Shown: in pieces, positions 53,172 through 61,547 of the stretch
Position numbering within the stretch: position 1 is the stretch's first letter
Layout: every line of letters begins with the position of its first letter
NCBI RefSeq assembly: GCF_965218685.1
Contig: NZ_OZ244657.1
Location: 1,302,001-1,366,000, forward strand
DNA length: 64,000 nt
Source of the DNA: Thalassobius sp965218685
GTDB taxonomy: Bacteria > Pseudomonadota > Alphaproteobacteria > Rhodobacterales > Rhodobacteraceae
Direction of reading: 5' to 3'
Translations under genes and position numbers: made by a program
The notes under the pieces: model-generated
Databases searched by the model: none
Seen by the model: the letters and a program-made list of their open reading frames with translations, nothing else
What the model was told of the DNA's origin: nothing

Positions 53172-53579
53172 GGCGCCACCTCTTTATGCTGTGTAGCGAT
53201 GGGGCTTGGCAGCGCCCCAAGCGCTAGGTGCCTGCTCTAAGGAAGGGGGCTATTCCCGCCTCCCTTACCAGATATGGTGCATGGGGGGTGCTTCATATGT
53301 AAAGCTAAATTTTGTGGAAAACCGCAATAAGTTGTGGACGAAATACATAAAGACACTGAATAATGGGCAAAACGGAGGCGAATGTTTGCCTCGTTTGGCC
53401 GCGCAAGGGCAACCCCTGCAGGGTCTTTCCCGCTTGCTCTCTCAAAAACTTTGCGGATGCAGTATTTTCTGCGACGGCAAAGGAAGGGATCCTCGTATTA
53501 CCGATGCCCCACCAGAAAATGGGGGGACGGGCGCCAGGGCGCCTTGTTCGGAAATCCCTTCAAACGCATGAGAGCGACC
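53172..53579. other. Intergenic region with hairpins, no gene seen
   Basis: 408 bases between the YbjN and DUF4405 genes. Contains a stem near 53238-53267 (TAAGGAAGG against CCTCCCTTA with one mismatch), an AT-rich promoter-like stretch (53295-53350), and a frame from ATG 53382 with a GGAGG site in line with the DUF4405 gene. That frame encodes an arginine/glycine-rich, low-credibility leader. Confidence 0.5.
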
Positions 53580-54056
53580 ATGTCCAGTCTTCGTAAATAC
53601 GCCACACCCCTTACCATCGGCAGCTTCCTGTTGATGACCGTCACCGGCATTTTGCTGTTCTTTCACCTGAACACGACCTTCAACAAGGTCGCGCATGAAT
53701 ATCTGGGGCTGGTGATGGTGGCTGCGGTGGTGCTGCACGTGGTGCTGAACTGGCGGGCCTTTACGACCTATTTCAAGAAACCGCTGGCCCTTGGGCTGAT
53801 GGGGGTGTTTGTCGTCGCGCTGGCGCTTAGCTTTGTGCCCACGTCAGGAACGCAGGGACGGCCGGAATTCGCGGTGGTGGATGTGGCCATGAACACCCCC
53901 ATTCAGGATCTGGCGCCGATGCTGGGTACGGATGCGGGTGGCTTGATTGCCCGGCTGACCGAGATGGGGATCGAGGCAACCGCCCAGCAGTCCCTGACTG
54001 ATCTGGCCGGACCCGAGCGCGGCGCGGCGCCTGCCTTGTTCGCCCAGCTTATGTAA
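53580..54056 (+). CDS. DUF4405-type membrane protein
   Basis: 158 residues: two or three N-terminal membrane helices (YATPLTIGSFLLMTVTGILL; HEYLGLVMVAAVVLHVVLNW; a third at about 72-90) with histidines on neighbouring helices (FHLN, VAHEYLG, VLHVV), as in cytochrome b561-like haem sites. The soluble tail is unassigned. ATG 53580 is preferred; 53568 is alternative. Convergent with the DUF6455 array. Confidence 0.7.
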   Translation: MSSLRKYATPLTIGSFLLMTVTGILLFFHLNTTFNKVAHEYLGLVMVAAVVLHVVLNWRAFTTYFKKPLALGLMGVFVVALALSFVPTSGTQGRPEFAVVDVAMNTPIQDLAPMLGTDAGGLIARLTEMGIEATAQQSLTDLAGPERGAAPALFAQLM

Positions 54057-54061
54057 TGCGC

Positions 54062-54325
54062 TTAGTGCTTCAGCTCGTTCAACACGGGTGCAATGGGGCA
54101 ATGCGAGGGGGCTTGGGTCGCGCTGATGCCGGCCTGAGCAAGCCATTTTTCGCATTGAGCCACACAGGCACATTTGCGGCACTGGGTAACCAGTTCGGAA
54201 TAACCTTGAGGTGAAATGCGGCCCTCGCGGAGCGCATCAGAAAAGTTCAGCCCCATACTGCGGGCAACGGAACGGGTCAGCCAGAAATGTCTGGCTGGGT
54301 CACCAAGTGGATAAAGCGCACCCAT
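54062..54325 (-). CDS. DUF6455 family protein (copy 1)
   Basis: 87 residues. Starts PLGDPARHFWLTRSVARSMG; the conserved cysteines are CRKCACVAQC and a later HCP. RBS AAAGGA lies in the tail of copy 2, three bases upstream. The cysteine pattern may bind a metal or Fe-S cluster; function unknown. Confidence 0.72.
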   Translation of the reverse strand: MGALYPLGDPARHFWLTRSVARSMGLNFSDALREGRISPQGYSELVTQCRKCACVAQCEKWLAQAGISATQAPSHCPIAPVLNELKH

Positions 54326-54327
54326 CT

Positions 54328-54609
54328 TTAAGTCCTTTCAGGTCCCTTAGAAGGCTCGGCCGATTGAAGTTGCGCAAAGCGCCCACAGTTGGGGCAGCTT
54401 TCCGGCACGATTTCCGATTGAGCGTTGTTTTGCAGCCAACGCTCGCATTTTTCGGTCCAATCGCAGCCGCGGCAGTTTTGAACCATCTGAGCCCATTCTT
54501 GCTGATCCAGCTCTCCCTGATCGTAGGCAGCCACCAGATTCGCACCGGTGGTTTTGGCCATACGCTGGGCCATCCAGAAATGGCGTTTTCTGTCTCCGAG
54601 TGGTTTCAC
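54328..54609 (-). CDS. DUF6455 family protein (copy 2)
   Basis: 93 residues from GTG 54609, which follows a strong GGAGG and aligns with the start of copy 1 (PLGDRKRHFWMAQRMAKTTG). The earlier ATG 54636 has no site. Cysteines CRGC...C and SCPNC are conserved. Confidence 0.72.
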   Translation of the reverse strand: MKPLGDRKRHFWMAQRMAKTTGANLVAAYDQGELDQQEWAQMVQNCRGCDWTEKCERWLQNNAQSEIVPESCPNCGRFAQLQSAEPSKGPERT

Positions 54610-54690
54610 GGTCGGATCCTCCGGGTCGGCGGGCATCAGTTTGATGGGATATAGACTAATCCAGGGGCCAAAATGGCGCCTTGATACGGA

Positions 54691-54957
54691 TCAACCGGCC
54701 TTGGGTGCCCCCAGTTGATCGAACAGGTCTTGATTGCGACAATAGCTGGGCGTGGCCTGCTGCGGTGCCGTTTTTTCAGCCAGCCAGGTCTCGCATTCGT
54801 TGGGACAGGCACATCCGGTGCAGCGCAGGACGGCCTCGGACAGCTGTTCGGGTGGCAGTTGCCCTTGCATGGTCTTCTCGTCCAGGTCCAGCCCTCGTTT
54901 GCTGGCCATGCGGTCCACCAGTGTGGCGTGGTGGTTGATCTTGTCTTGGCTCTGCAT
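54691..54957 (-). CDS. DUF6455 family protein (copy 3)
   Basis: 88 residues from ATG 54957 behind GGGGG; a TTG at 54996 is less likely. Cysteines CTGCACPNEC and a later SYC follow the same pattern as the other copies. Promoter-proximal gene of the array, 66 bases behind the FNR-type box. Confidence 0.72.
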   Translation of the reverse strand: MQSQDKINHHATLVDRMASKRGLDLDEKTMQGQLPPEQLSEAVLRCTGCACPNECETWLAEKTAPQQATPSYCRNQDLFDQLGAPKAG

Positions 54958-55022
54958 GGAAATATCCCCCGTGTGCAGTTGGCTGACTGCGACCAACGCT
55001 AGGGGTGCGCAAGGAACGAGCC

Positions 55023-55036
55023 TTGACCTAGGTCAA
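55023..55036 (-). promoter_or_regulatory. CRP/FNR-family box before the DUF6455 array
   Basis: TTGACCTAGGTCAA, a perfect palindrome identical to that at 22469-22482. It lies 66 bases before the copy 3 start and overlaps the last codons of the IMPACT-domain gene upstream. Confidence 0.7.
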
Positions 55037-55404
55037 TCCAGCGCCTCGAGGTAGGCATTCACGCAGGTTTGCACATGACGAAAGCGGTCTCCGCCCAAAT
55101 GTTTACCACCGTACCAGCGGGTGACGACGATCACGTGGTCGGTTAGTCCGGCGCGTTCCAGCATCCGCAGAATCACCATGCCCGCACCGGATTCGCCGTC
55201 ATCGTTCTTGACCGGGGTGCCATCCGAGTAAAGCACAGCCCAGGTATTGTGCGTCGCCTTGGCGTAGCGTTTGTTGCGTTTGAGCTGCTTGAGAAACGCG
55301 GTCACGTCATGTGGTGTGGCTGTGGGCGCTCCCGAAACCGCATATCGCGAGCCGCGGTCACTGACGACATTTTCAAGTTGCAGCACGCTGGCCTCCGATT
55401 TCAT
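55033..55404 (-). CDS. IMPACT-domain (YigZ-like) protein, single-domain form
   Basis: 123 residues with the family features RNKRYAKATHNTWA, DDGESGAGMVIL and VTRWYGGKHLGGDR. Typical YigZ proteins have about 200 residues; the C-terminal domain is absent. Possibly involved in translation or stress control. Confidence 0.85.
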   Translation of the reverse strand: MKSEASVLQLENVVSDRGSRYAVSGAPTATPHDVTAFLKQLKRNKRYAKATHNTWAVLYSDGTPVKNDDGESGAGMVILRMLERAGLTDHVIVVTRWYGGKHLGGDRFRHVQTCVNAYLEALD

Positions 55405-55487
55405 CCTTTTGCCTTCCGCTGTAGCGGGGAACCTGCCACCATGTCAGTGAGGGGACATGCCCCCGTGAAGAAAAGGCGAAAGACACA

Positions 55488-55733
55488 ATGTTTTCTATCG
55501 AACATGATTTCGACGCAACCGTCATCACGCTTGTTGACGAAGGATCGCCGAACCTGCAAGAGGACGTCACCATCAACGCCTTTGAAGATTGCATCGTGAT
55601 CGAGCAGTTGGACCCACGCACCGATATGGTCGAGCGGATCACGCTGTCCATCGCGCAGCTTAAGGATCTTTCGGCGGCGCTGGATTTGCCCGAGGGCGTG
55701 TATCAAAGGGTGCGTGAAGGTTCCAAGGGTTAA
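55488..55733 (+). CDS. Small conserved-looking acidic protein, unknown
   Basis: 81 residues, acidic, without membrane segments or signal peptide; alternating strands then a C-terminal helix (LSIAQLKDLSAALDLPEGVY). ATG 55488 after GAAAAGGCG. It overlaps the end of the convergent DUF167 gene by four bases. I cannot assign a function. Confidence 0.65.
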   Translation: MFSIEHDFDATVITLVDEGSPNLQEDVTINAFEDCIVIEQLDPRTDMVERITLSIAQLKDLSAALDLPEGVYQRVREGSKG

Positions 55734-55978
55734 TCGAGGCGGAAAGTCTTGTCTCGGCTGGTCTGGCCACGGATCAGTGTCAGCCGTGATTTGGCAAGGC
55801 CCAGGGATTTGGCCAACAGTTTTTGCACGGCCGCGTTTGCCTTGCCGTTTTCCGGCGCAGTGGTGACGTAGACCCGGATCGTTCCGTCTTGCAGGGTGAC
55901 CCGATTGCGCGAGGCCTTGGGGGTGACGCGCACTTCGATCTCGGCGCCGGGGGTGGCAAGATGGGTAAGGTCGGTCAT
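55730..55978 (-). CDS. DUF167 (YggU) family protein
   Basis: 82 residues with the family pattern VRVTPKASRNRV, VYVTTAPENGKANAAV and LAKSRLTLIRGQTSRDK. Function unknown. The start at 55978 is chosen over the longer frame (56062), which has no support. Confidence 0.88.
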   Translation of the reverse strand: MTDLTHLATPGAEIEVRVTPKASRNRVTLQDGTIRVYVTTAPENGKANAAVQKLLAKSLGLAKSRLTLIRGQTSRDKTFRLD

Positions 55979-56137
55979 GTGCGCTCCTGTAGAATGCAGG
56001 ATCATAGTGCGCGCGGCTGCACCGCACCAGCATGCAGCGGGGATATCCGGTAAATTGGTCAAGGATTTGGGCGTCGCGGGTTGACCGGGCGACCTTCAGG
56101 CACGACATAAGGGCTGACCAATTCGGAAAGGCCCCAC

Positions 56138-56716
56138 ATGCCCGAAAAGAACTCTGCTGCGCTGGAATTTCTGCTGAGCCGGCGCTCGCGCCCGCAAAAG
56201 ACGCTGACCACCCCCGTGCCAACCCGCGACGAGCTGATGCCGATCCTGACCGCCGCTGCCCGCACGCCCGATCATGGCAAGTTGGAACCGTGGCGGTTCA
56301 TCGTGCTCGAGCGTGCAGCATTGCGCCGATTGGGCGACCTGGCGCGCACTCGCGCCGCCGCTCTTGCGTTGCCCGAGGACAAAGCGCTTAAGGGCCCGAT
56401 GCAGTTCGACACCAGCGACCTGGCCGTTGCGGTTATCGAAGTTCAGAAAGAAAGCGAAAAGGTCCCGCCGCTGGAGCTGACATATTCCGCTGGTGCCGCC
56501 TGTCTGGCGCTGCTGAACGCCGCTTTGGCCTCGGGTTGGGGGGCGAACTGGCTAAGCGGCTGGCCCAGCCACGATCGCGAATTTATGTCTCAGGGTCTTG
56601 GCCTTGCCGAAAATGAACGCATCGCCGGCCTGATCCACATCGGCACCGAGAAATCCACCCCGCCCGAGCGCCCGCGCCCCGATCTGGAGACCATCGTCAC
56701 ATGGCAATTGGACTGA
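56138..56716 (+). CDS. Nitroreductase family protein (YdjA-like)
   Basis: 192 residues of the FMN-dependent nitroreductase family (LLSRRSRPQKTLTTPVPT; RTPDHGKLEPWRFIVLE; GWGANWLSGWP). Substrate unknown. Overlaps the next gene by 16 bases. Confidence 0.88.
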   Translation: MPEKNSAALEFLLSRRSRPQKTLTTPVPTRDELMPILTAAARTPDHGKLEPWRFIVLERAALRRLGDLARTRAAALALPEDKALKGPMQFDTSDLAVAVIEVQKESEKVPPLELTYSAGAACLALLNAALASGWGANWLSGWPSHDREFMSQGLGLAENERIAGLIHIGTEKSTPPERPRPDLETIVTWQLD

Positions 56717-57414
56717 TTTTCCGCTCGTTTTTCCGGGCACTGGGACAGATCGGCGATCGCCGTTTCCGCCGGGTACTGATGCTGGGCATCGTTTTGACGC
56801 TGGCGCTGCTGGTCGGCGTTTTTGCTGCGTTCCTGTGGACTTTGCAGGTGATGATCGGCGACGAGGCCGTGATCCCCTTTGTCGGGCAAGTGACCTGGCT
56901 GGATGACCTGCTGTCCTGGTCCAGCTTTTTCGTGATGATCATCCTGTCGGTGTTCCTGATGGTGCCGGTCGCCTCGGCCATTACCTCGATGTTCCTGGAT
57001 GAAGTCGCTCAGGCGGTCGAGGATCGTCACTACCCGCATCTGCCTGCCGCCACAAAGGTGCCTTTCTGGGAGGCCGTGAAGGACAGCGTGAATTTCATGG
57101 GCATTCTAATCGGGGCCAACACTCTGGCGCTGGTGCTGTATATCATCCCGATTTTCACACCGTTTTCGCTGTTTATCTTCTGGGGCCTGAACGGGTTCCT
57201 GCTGGGGATGGAGTATTTCACACTGGTCGCCATTCGCCGCGTTGGCCGCCAGGGCGCCAAGGACTTGCGCAAAAAGCACCGGATCACGATCTGGATTGCC
57301 GGCAGCCTGATGGCGGTGCCGCTGTCGGTGCCGCTGCTGAACCTGCTTATCCCCATCCTGGGGGCTGCGACCTTTACCCATGTCTATCATGGGGTCACAA
57401 GCGCGCGGCAGTAG
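56701..57414 (+). CDS. EI24/CysZ-type membrane protein
   Basis: 237 residues, four hydrophobic spans (about 28-50, 73-100, 140-160, 200-225) as in the EI24 family that includes the sulfate permease CysZ. Overlap with the nitroreductase gene implies co-expression; substrate unknown. Confidence 0.8.
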   Translation: MAIGLIFRSFFRALGQIGDRRFRRVLMLGIVLTLALLVGVFAAFLWTLQVMIGDEAVIPFVGQVTWLDDLLSWSSFFVMIILSVFLMVPVASAITSMFLDEVAQAVEDRHYPHLPAATKVPFWEAVKDSVNFMGILIGANTLALVLYIIPIFTPFSLFIFWGLNGFLLGMEYFTLVAIRRVGRQGAKDLRKKHRITIWIAGSLMAVPLSVPLLNLLIPILGAATFTHVYHGVTSARQ

Positions 57415-57416
57415 GG

Positions 57417-57827
57417 TCAGGTCATCCCGTCAAATTTGGGCAGGTCCGGGTCCATGTGATCCCAAGGCTGTGCGCTTTTAACAAAAATATCCCGGCTGGG
57501 CTTGTACCAGCTGGGGTCATCCAGGCTTCCGGCATAAAGCACCATGGCGCTTTCGTGGGCCGTATTGACAAGCAGCAACGGCGAGCCGCAATCCGCGCAG
57601 AACCCTCGTTTCATCGGATGGCCAGCGTCCGCCTGTCTTTCAAACCAACGCGGAGAGCCTTTCTCGATAGTGAAATCGCGGGCACTGACAACCACTGCCG
57701 GAAAATAGGCAGTCCCGGTTGCCTGTTGGCAATCGCGGCAGTGACAATTTCCCATGTAACGCACGGGGCCATCTGCGCGATAGCGGATCTTTCCACAGGC
57801 GCAGCCACCGGTCACTTTGTCTGTCAT
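57417..57827 (-). CDS. GFA-family (glutathione-dependent formaldehyde-activating-like) zinc protein
   Basis: 136 residues. Zinc ligands GGCACGKIRY, NCHCRDCQ and GFCADCGSPL are all visible. ATG 57827 follows AGGAGGG; the longer frame start (57914) is rejected. Despite the family name most members have unknown substrates. Confidence 0.87.
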   Translation of the reverse strand: MTDKVTGGCACGKIRYRADGPVRYMGNCHCRDCQQATGTAYFPAVVVSARDFTIEKGSPRWFERQADAGHPMKRGFCADCGSPLLLVNTAHESAMVLYAGSLDDPSWYKPSRDIFVKSAQPWDHMDPDLPKFDGMT

Positions 57828-57899
57828 ACAACCCTCCTCTTTCTTCCAAGGGCCGTTCGATCCTATCGAATCTTCGTGTCTTTGATAGAGGCAAAAAAA

Positions 57900-57926
57900 A
57901 CGCCCCCATCGCATGGACAGGGGCGT
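57900..57926 (-). terminator. Rho-independent terminator of the mce-DUF1467 operon
   Basis: ACGCCCC pairs with GGGGCGT around 13 bases; on the minus strand a T-run of eight follows. It lies 23 bases past the DUF1467 stop. Confidence 0.85.
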
Positions 57927-57949
57927 CTTGATTTAGGTCTTGCGCGGGC

Positions 57950-58225
57950 TTACTGCGCGGAGCCCATCCGGTTGAACCAATCAAGGTCCCGCACCGAGAT
58001 CCAGCCCGAGATGATGATCCCGGCAATGATCACCCACAGCACCGCGGCGACGATGGTGGTGATGATCGCTTTTTTCTTCAGCTGATGATGCTCGGGCGCA
58101 CCTGCTTGGGTGCCTGGTACAACCTTGCCAACGTCCCCTTGCGTTTGCAGGCGGATCGGGATCGCGATCAGAAAGGTCATGAACCAGATCACCGCGTAAA
58201 GAACGATGGCCGAGGTGATCGACAT
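57950..58225 (-). CDS. DUF1467 family membrane protein
   Basis: 91 residues with two membrane helices (about 5-24 and 54-75) and the family segment FMTFLIAIPIRLQTQGDVGK. Overlaps the epimerase gene by one base (ATGA), the usual arrangement. Function unknown. Confidence 0.85.
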   Translation of the reverse strand: MSITSAIVLYAVIWFMTFLIAIPIRLQTQGDVGKVVPGTQAGAPEHHQLKKKAIITTIVAAVLWVIIAGIIISGWISVRDLDWFNRMGSAQ

Positions 58226-58629
58226 CAGACTTGCTCCAGCTCGGTCAGGGTGCCGTTCATGTCTTTGGGGTGCAGGAACAGCACGGGCTTGCCATGGGCG
58301 CCGATCTTGGGCTCGCCATTGCCCAGAACGCGCAGGCCGGCGGCCTTCAGCTGGTCGCGGGCGGCCAGAATGTCATCGACCTCATAGCAGACATGGTGGA
58401 TGCCGCCCGACGGGTTCTTTTCCAGGAAACCGGTAATGGGCGAGTTGTCCCCCAGCGGATACAGCAGCTCAATCTTGGTGTTGGGCAGTTCGATGAAAAC
58501 CACGGTGACGCCATGATCGGGCTCGTCCTGGGGCGGGTTCACTTTCGCACCCAGAGCGGTGCGGTATTGCTCGGATGCGGCTTCCAGATCGGGAACGGCA
58601 ATTGCGACGTGGTTCAGGCGGCCAATCAT
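58225..58629 (-). CDS. mce: Methylmalonyl-CoA epimerase
   Basis: 134 residues of the glyoxalase/VOC fold, with metal ligands H7 (RLNHVAIAV), the histidine of GIHHVCYEV and the late glutamate. Interconverts (R)- and (S)-methylmalonyl-CoA for propionate and the ethylmalonyl-CoA pathway, to which the dehydrogenase at 23585 also belongs. Confidence 0.92.
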   Translation of the reverse strand: MIGRLNHVAIAVPDLEAASEQYRTALGAKVNPPQDEPDHGVTVVFIELPNTKIELLYPLGDNSPITGFLEKNPSGGIHHVCYEVDDILAARDQLKAAGLRVLGNGEPKIGAHGKPVLFLHPKDMNGTLTELEQV

Positions 58630-58801
58630 GGGGGTCTCCTTGTTAAAACAGCTCGCGCGTTTATGGAGCCTTGGTCCGCACGGTTCAAGCGGTCAGGGGG
58701 ACGCATGCGCCCAAAGAATAAGGGACTTCGTAACGTTAACGCCAGATTCACCAAAATTGACCCATCTTGAGTCGCACCATCATCAGCAAGAGGACACCCG
58801 A

Positions 58802-59518
58802 ATGGACGATCAAGATCTTTTCCAGTCAGCCCGGTTTCCCACCCCTGCGCGGCCGCTGTTGGGTCTGACCATTCTTGTGGTCGAGGACAGCCGCTTTGCC
58901 TGCGAGGCGATCCGCATGATGTGTGTCAGGTCCGGCGCTCGCATCCGGCGCGCGGATTGCATCGCTTCGGCCGAAAGGCATTTGCAGGTTTACCGTCCCT
59001 CGGTTCTGATTGTGGACCTGGGGCTGCCCGATGGCGACGGGGCTGAGCTGATCGCGGCCCTGAACGCAGCACGGCCGCGCATTCCGGTGATTCTGGGCAC
59101 CAGCGGGGACGATCTGGCGCGTGATGCTTGTATGGTCGCCGGAGCGGACGGGTTCTTGACCAAACCCTCGCACAGTCTGGCCGAATTTCAGGAGCTGATC
59201 CTGTCCTGCCTGCCAGAAGAACAACGCCCCATGGGCCCACGCATCATCAATGACGAAGAGATTTCCCCCGACGCGATCGCCTATCGCGACGATCTGGCCC
59301 ACGCGGCCGAGCTGCTGTGCGACGGCACCAATGACAAGCTGCTGGACTATGTCGCGCAATTCGTCACCGGGATCGCCCGCACGGCCGATGACGGGGCCCT
59401 GATCACCGCGGGAGAGGCGCTGACAATCTCTCGGATGCGGGGGAAACCCTGTCACTCCGATATCGCGCGTCTGGCCGGATTGGTGCAGGAACGACTAAAA
59501 CAGCCCGAGCCGGTTTGA
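58802..59518 (+). CDS. Response regulator with receiver domain and helical C-terminus
   Basis: 238 residues: receiver domain at about 20-135 (LVVEDSRF, phosphoacceptor in VLIVDLGLPDGDG, lysine in FLTKPSH), then about 90 residues predicted mostly helical (YRDDLAHAAELLCDG; LLDYVAQFVTGIART) without a DNA-binding motif. It may signal through protein contact or carry an HPt-like domain. No kinase is adjacent. ATG 58802 after AAGAGGA. Confidence 0.82.
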   Translation: MDDQDLFQSARFPTPARPLLGLTILVVEDSRFACEAIRMMCVRSGARIRRADCIASAERHLQVYRPSVLIVDLGLPDGDGAELIAALNAARPRIPVILGTSGDDLARDACMVAGADGFLTKPSHSLAEFQELILSCLPEEQRPMGPRIINDEEISPDAIAYRDDLAHAAELLCDGTNDKLLDYVAQFVTGIARTADDGALITAGEALTISRMRGKPCHSDIARLAGLVQERLKQPEPV

Positions 59519-59520
59519 AA

Positions 59521-60234
59521 CTATAGCCCGGGATCCGAGGCGACGCGCGTCAGACGGGTCAGGTCGGACAGGCTTTCTTTTTGCCGACCCTGTGCGTCGA
59601 AATTTGATGGCGACAGCCAGACGGAAAAGGCTTCTTTCAGGGCGGGCCAGTCCTTGTCGATCGCGGCGAACCAGGTGGTATCGCGATTGCGCCCTTTCAC
59701 CACTGTATGCTGGCGGAAAAGCCCCTCGTAGCTTAGCCCCAAACGTTGGGCGGCGCGGCGCGAGGGCATGTTCAGCGCATCGCATTTCCATTCAAACCGG
59801 CGGTATCCGGCGTCGAAGGCCCATTGCATCATCAGAAAGAACGCCTCGGTAGCGGCCGGGGTTTGCTGCAGTTGCGGGGACAGGGTGATGGCGCCCAGCT
59901 CAATCGAGCCAGCCTGAGGGGTGATCCGCAAAAACGAGGCCACGCCGCCAAAGGCGCCGCGCTGTTTGTCATAGATTACAAAGAAAAACGGGTCGACCCC
60001 GGCGCCCGCATCACGTGCCCAGCGATGGTATTGTGCGGCCGATCCGAAGGGGCCGTAAGGCATGTAGTCCCAGATATAATCGTGCCCGTCAAAGGCACGA
60101 AACAGCAGCGCGGCGTGCGCGTCCGCACTTAGCGGTTCCAGTCGTGCGTATTTGCCCTCAAGCACCTCGCGCGTTGGAAGAGGCGGGGGGGTCCATCCCT
60201 TGATAGGCGGGCCGACGGGTCGAGATGTCTGCAT
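59521..60234 (-). CDS. GNAT-family N-acetyltransferase (RimJ/RimL type)
   Basis: 237 residues, with family features YIWDYMPYGPF, IELGAITLSPQLQQTPAAT and FEWKCDALNMPSRRAAQRL. Acts on protein N-termini or small molecules. ATG 60234 follows GGAG; TTG 60291 is an alternative. Confidence 0.87.
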   Translation of the reverse strand: MQTSRPVGPPIKGWTPPPLPTREVLEGKYARLEPLSADAHAALLFRAFDGHDYIWDYMPYGPFGSAAQYHRWARDAGAGVDPFFFVIYDKQRGAFGGVASFLRITPQAGSIELGAITLSPQLQQTPAATEAFFLMMQWAFDAGYRRFEWKCDALNMPSRRAAQRLGLSYEGLFRQHTVVKGRNRDTTWFAAIDKDWPALKEAFSVWLSPSNFDAQGRQKESLSDLTRLTRVASDPGL

Positions 60235-60303
60235 CAATCGCTCCAGTGCATCATAGGCCGCGGCACGGTAGTACAGAGTCTCGCCGGGCAAAAGCCCCCA
60301 AGG

Positions 60304-61533
60304 TCACAGGATCAGTCCTGGGTTCGAGCCCAGCTCCATCCCCGGAAAAACCGCGTCTTCCAGCGTGGCACGGTCCAGCCCGAACAGCCCCCGCATCATC
60401 CACCCCGCATGGGCGCGCACATCGCGCGTGGGCATCAGGTCGCGCCCCTTGTACAGATCGCCATGGGCCAGTCCTGGCCAGTCGCCATAGACACGGCCGC
60501 CGCGGATGGCACCGCCGGCAAGGATCATCGCACCGCCGGTGCCGTGATCGGTGCCCTTGGTGCCATTTTCGCGCACGGTGCGGCCGAATTCGGTCATCGC
60601 GACGACGCCGGTCTTGCCCCAGACCTCGCCAAGGGTTTCACGCAGCACCAGCAAGGCATCCGTCAGCTGAGCTGCGGCGCGCGGCAGGGCGGCGGGCTGA
60701 CCGCGATGCGTATCCCAGCCACCAATCGAGAACGAGGCGATACGCGCGTCCTCGCGCAGTTTCTCGGCGGTGAACTGAGCGATCTGGCGAATGCCATAGG
60801 TGCCCTTGCCCACGATCCCCTGCATGTCCTCGGCATCCATCATGCCCGTTACCGGCATCGCCGAAAGACCCCCGTCGGCGCGGCCCATCAGCATGGCGGC
60901 CTCGGCATAGGCGTCGGCAAAGGCGGGGTCGTCATGCGCCACAAGCTCGGCCAGACGGTGCCCATGGGGGCTTAGCTTCAATCGCACATTCGGTGCCCAG
61001 TTCGAAACCGGAGCATCACCAGACATCAGCAGCATATTCTCATGCCCGACCGAATAGGCCAGCCGGGGCGAGATGCCGGGAACCGTCTGAAGCATCCGGT
61101 TCAGCCATCCATCGCGCTCACTGGCGGCGCCCATGGTTGGAGTGCCGGCCTCAAGCAGGTCCTGCCCGTCGAAATGGCTGCGCTTGTCACGATACGGCGT
61201 CGAAACCGCGTGCACGAAGGCCAGTTCTTGCGCACGCCACATTGGCAGCATCGGGGCCAGCGCCTTGTGCATGGCAAAGAACCCGTCCAGGTCAATCGCC
61301 CCGTCATCCGGGCCGGTTTTCAGCGAGGGGCGGGCCGCGCTCAGGGCCGGATCGCCATAGGGCTGCAGGATGTCCAGCCCATCCATCGCGCCGCGCAGAA
61401 TGATGACAATCAGCCGATTGTCGAACGGGGCCGAGGCCAGGCTGACCGGGGTGACCAGCGGGCTGGCCGCGGCAGAACAGCCAAGGGCCAGGGCTCGGCC
61501 AATCATCGCGCGGCGGGAAAGGGTCTGGGCCAT
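60304..61533 (-). CDS. DUF1501 family secreted protein
   Basis: 409 residues with a twin-arginine signal peptide (LSRRAMIGRALALG) and DUF1501 core (VIILRGAMDGLDILQPYGD; GGWDTHRGQPAAL; TEFGRTVRENGTKGTDHG). The sulfatase-like fold suggests a periplasmic hydrolase. AGGAGG precedes ATG 61533. Pairs with DUF1800 upstream. Confidence 0.88.
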   Translation of the reverse strand: MAQTLSRRAMIGRALALGCSAAASPLVTPVSLASAPFDNRLIVIILRGAMDGLDILQPYGDPALSAARPSLKTGPDDGAIDLDGFFAMHKALAPMLPMWRAQELAFVHAVSTPYRDKRSHFDGQDLLEAGTPTMGAASERDGWLNRMLQTVPGISPRLAYSVGHENMLLMSGDAPVSNWAPNVRLKLSPHGHRLAELVAHDDPAFADAYAEAAMLMGRADGGLSAMPVTGMMDAEDMQGIVGKGTYGIRQIAQFTAEKLREDARIASFSIGGWDTHRGQPAALPRAAAQLTDALLVLRETLGEVWGKTGVVAMTEFGRTVRENGTKGTDHGTGGAMILAGGAIRGGRVYGDWPGLAHGDLYKGRDLMPTRDVRAHAGWMMRGLFGLDRATLEDAVFPGMELGSNPGLIL

Positions 61534-61547
61534 GGGTTTGCCTCCTG

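Noticed and set aside
53382..53579. An in-frame extension of the DUF4405 gene with a GGAGG site at its ATG
   Set aside because: The 66 extra residues are arginine/glycine-rich, would hide the first membrane helix and look non-coding; noted only as a possible leader.
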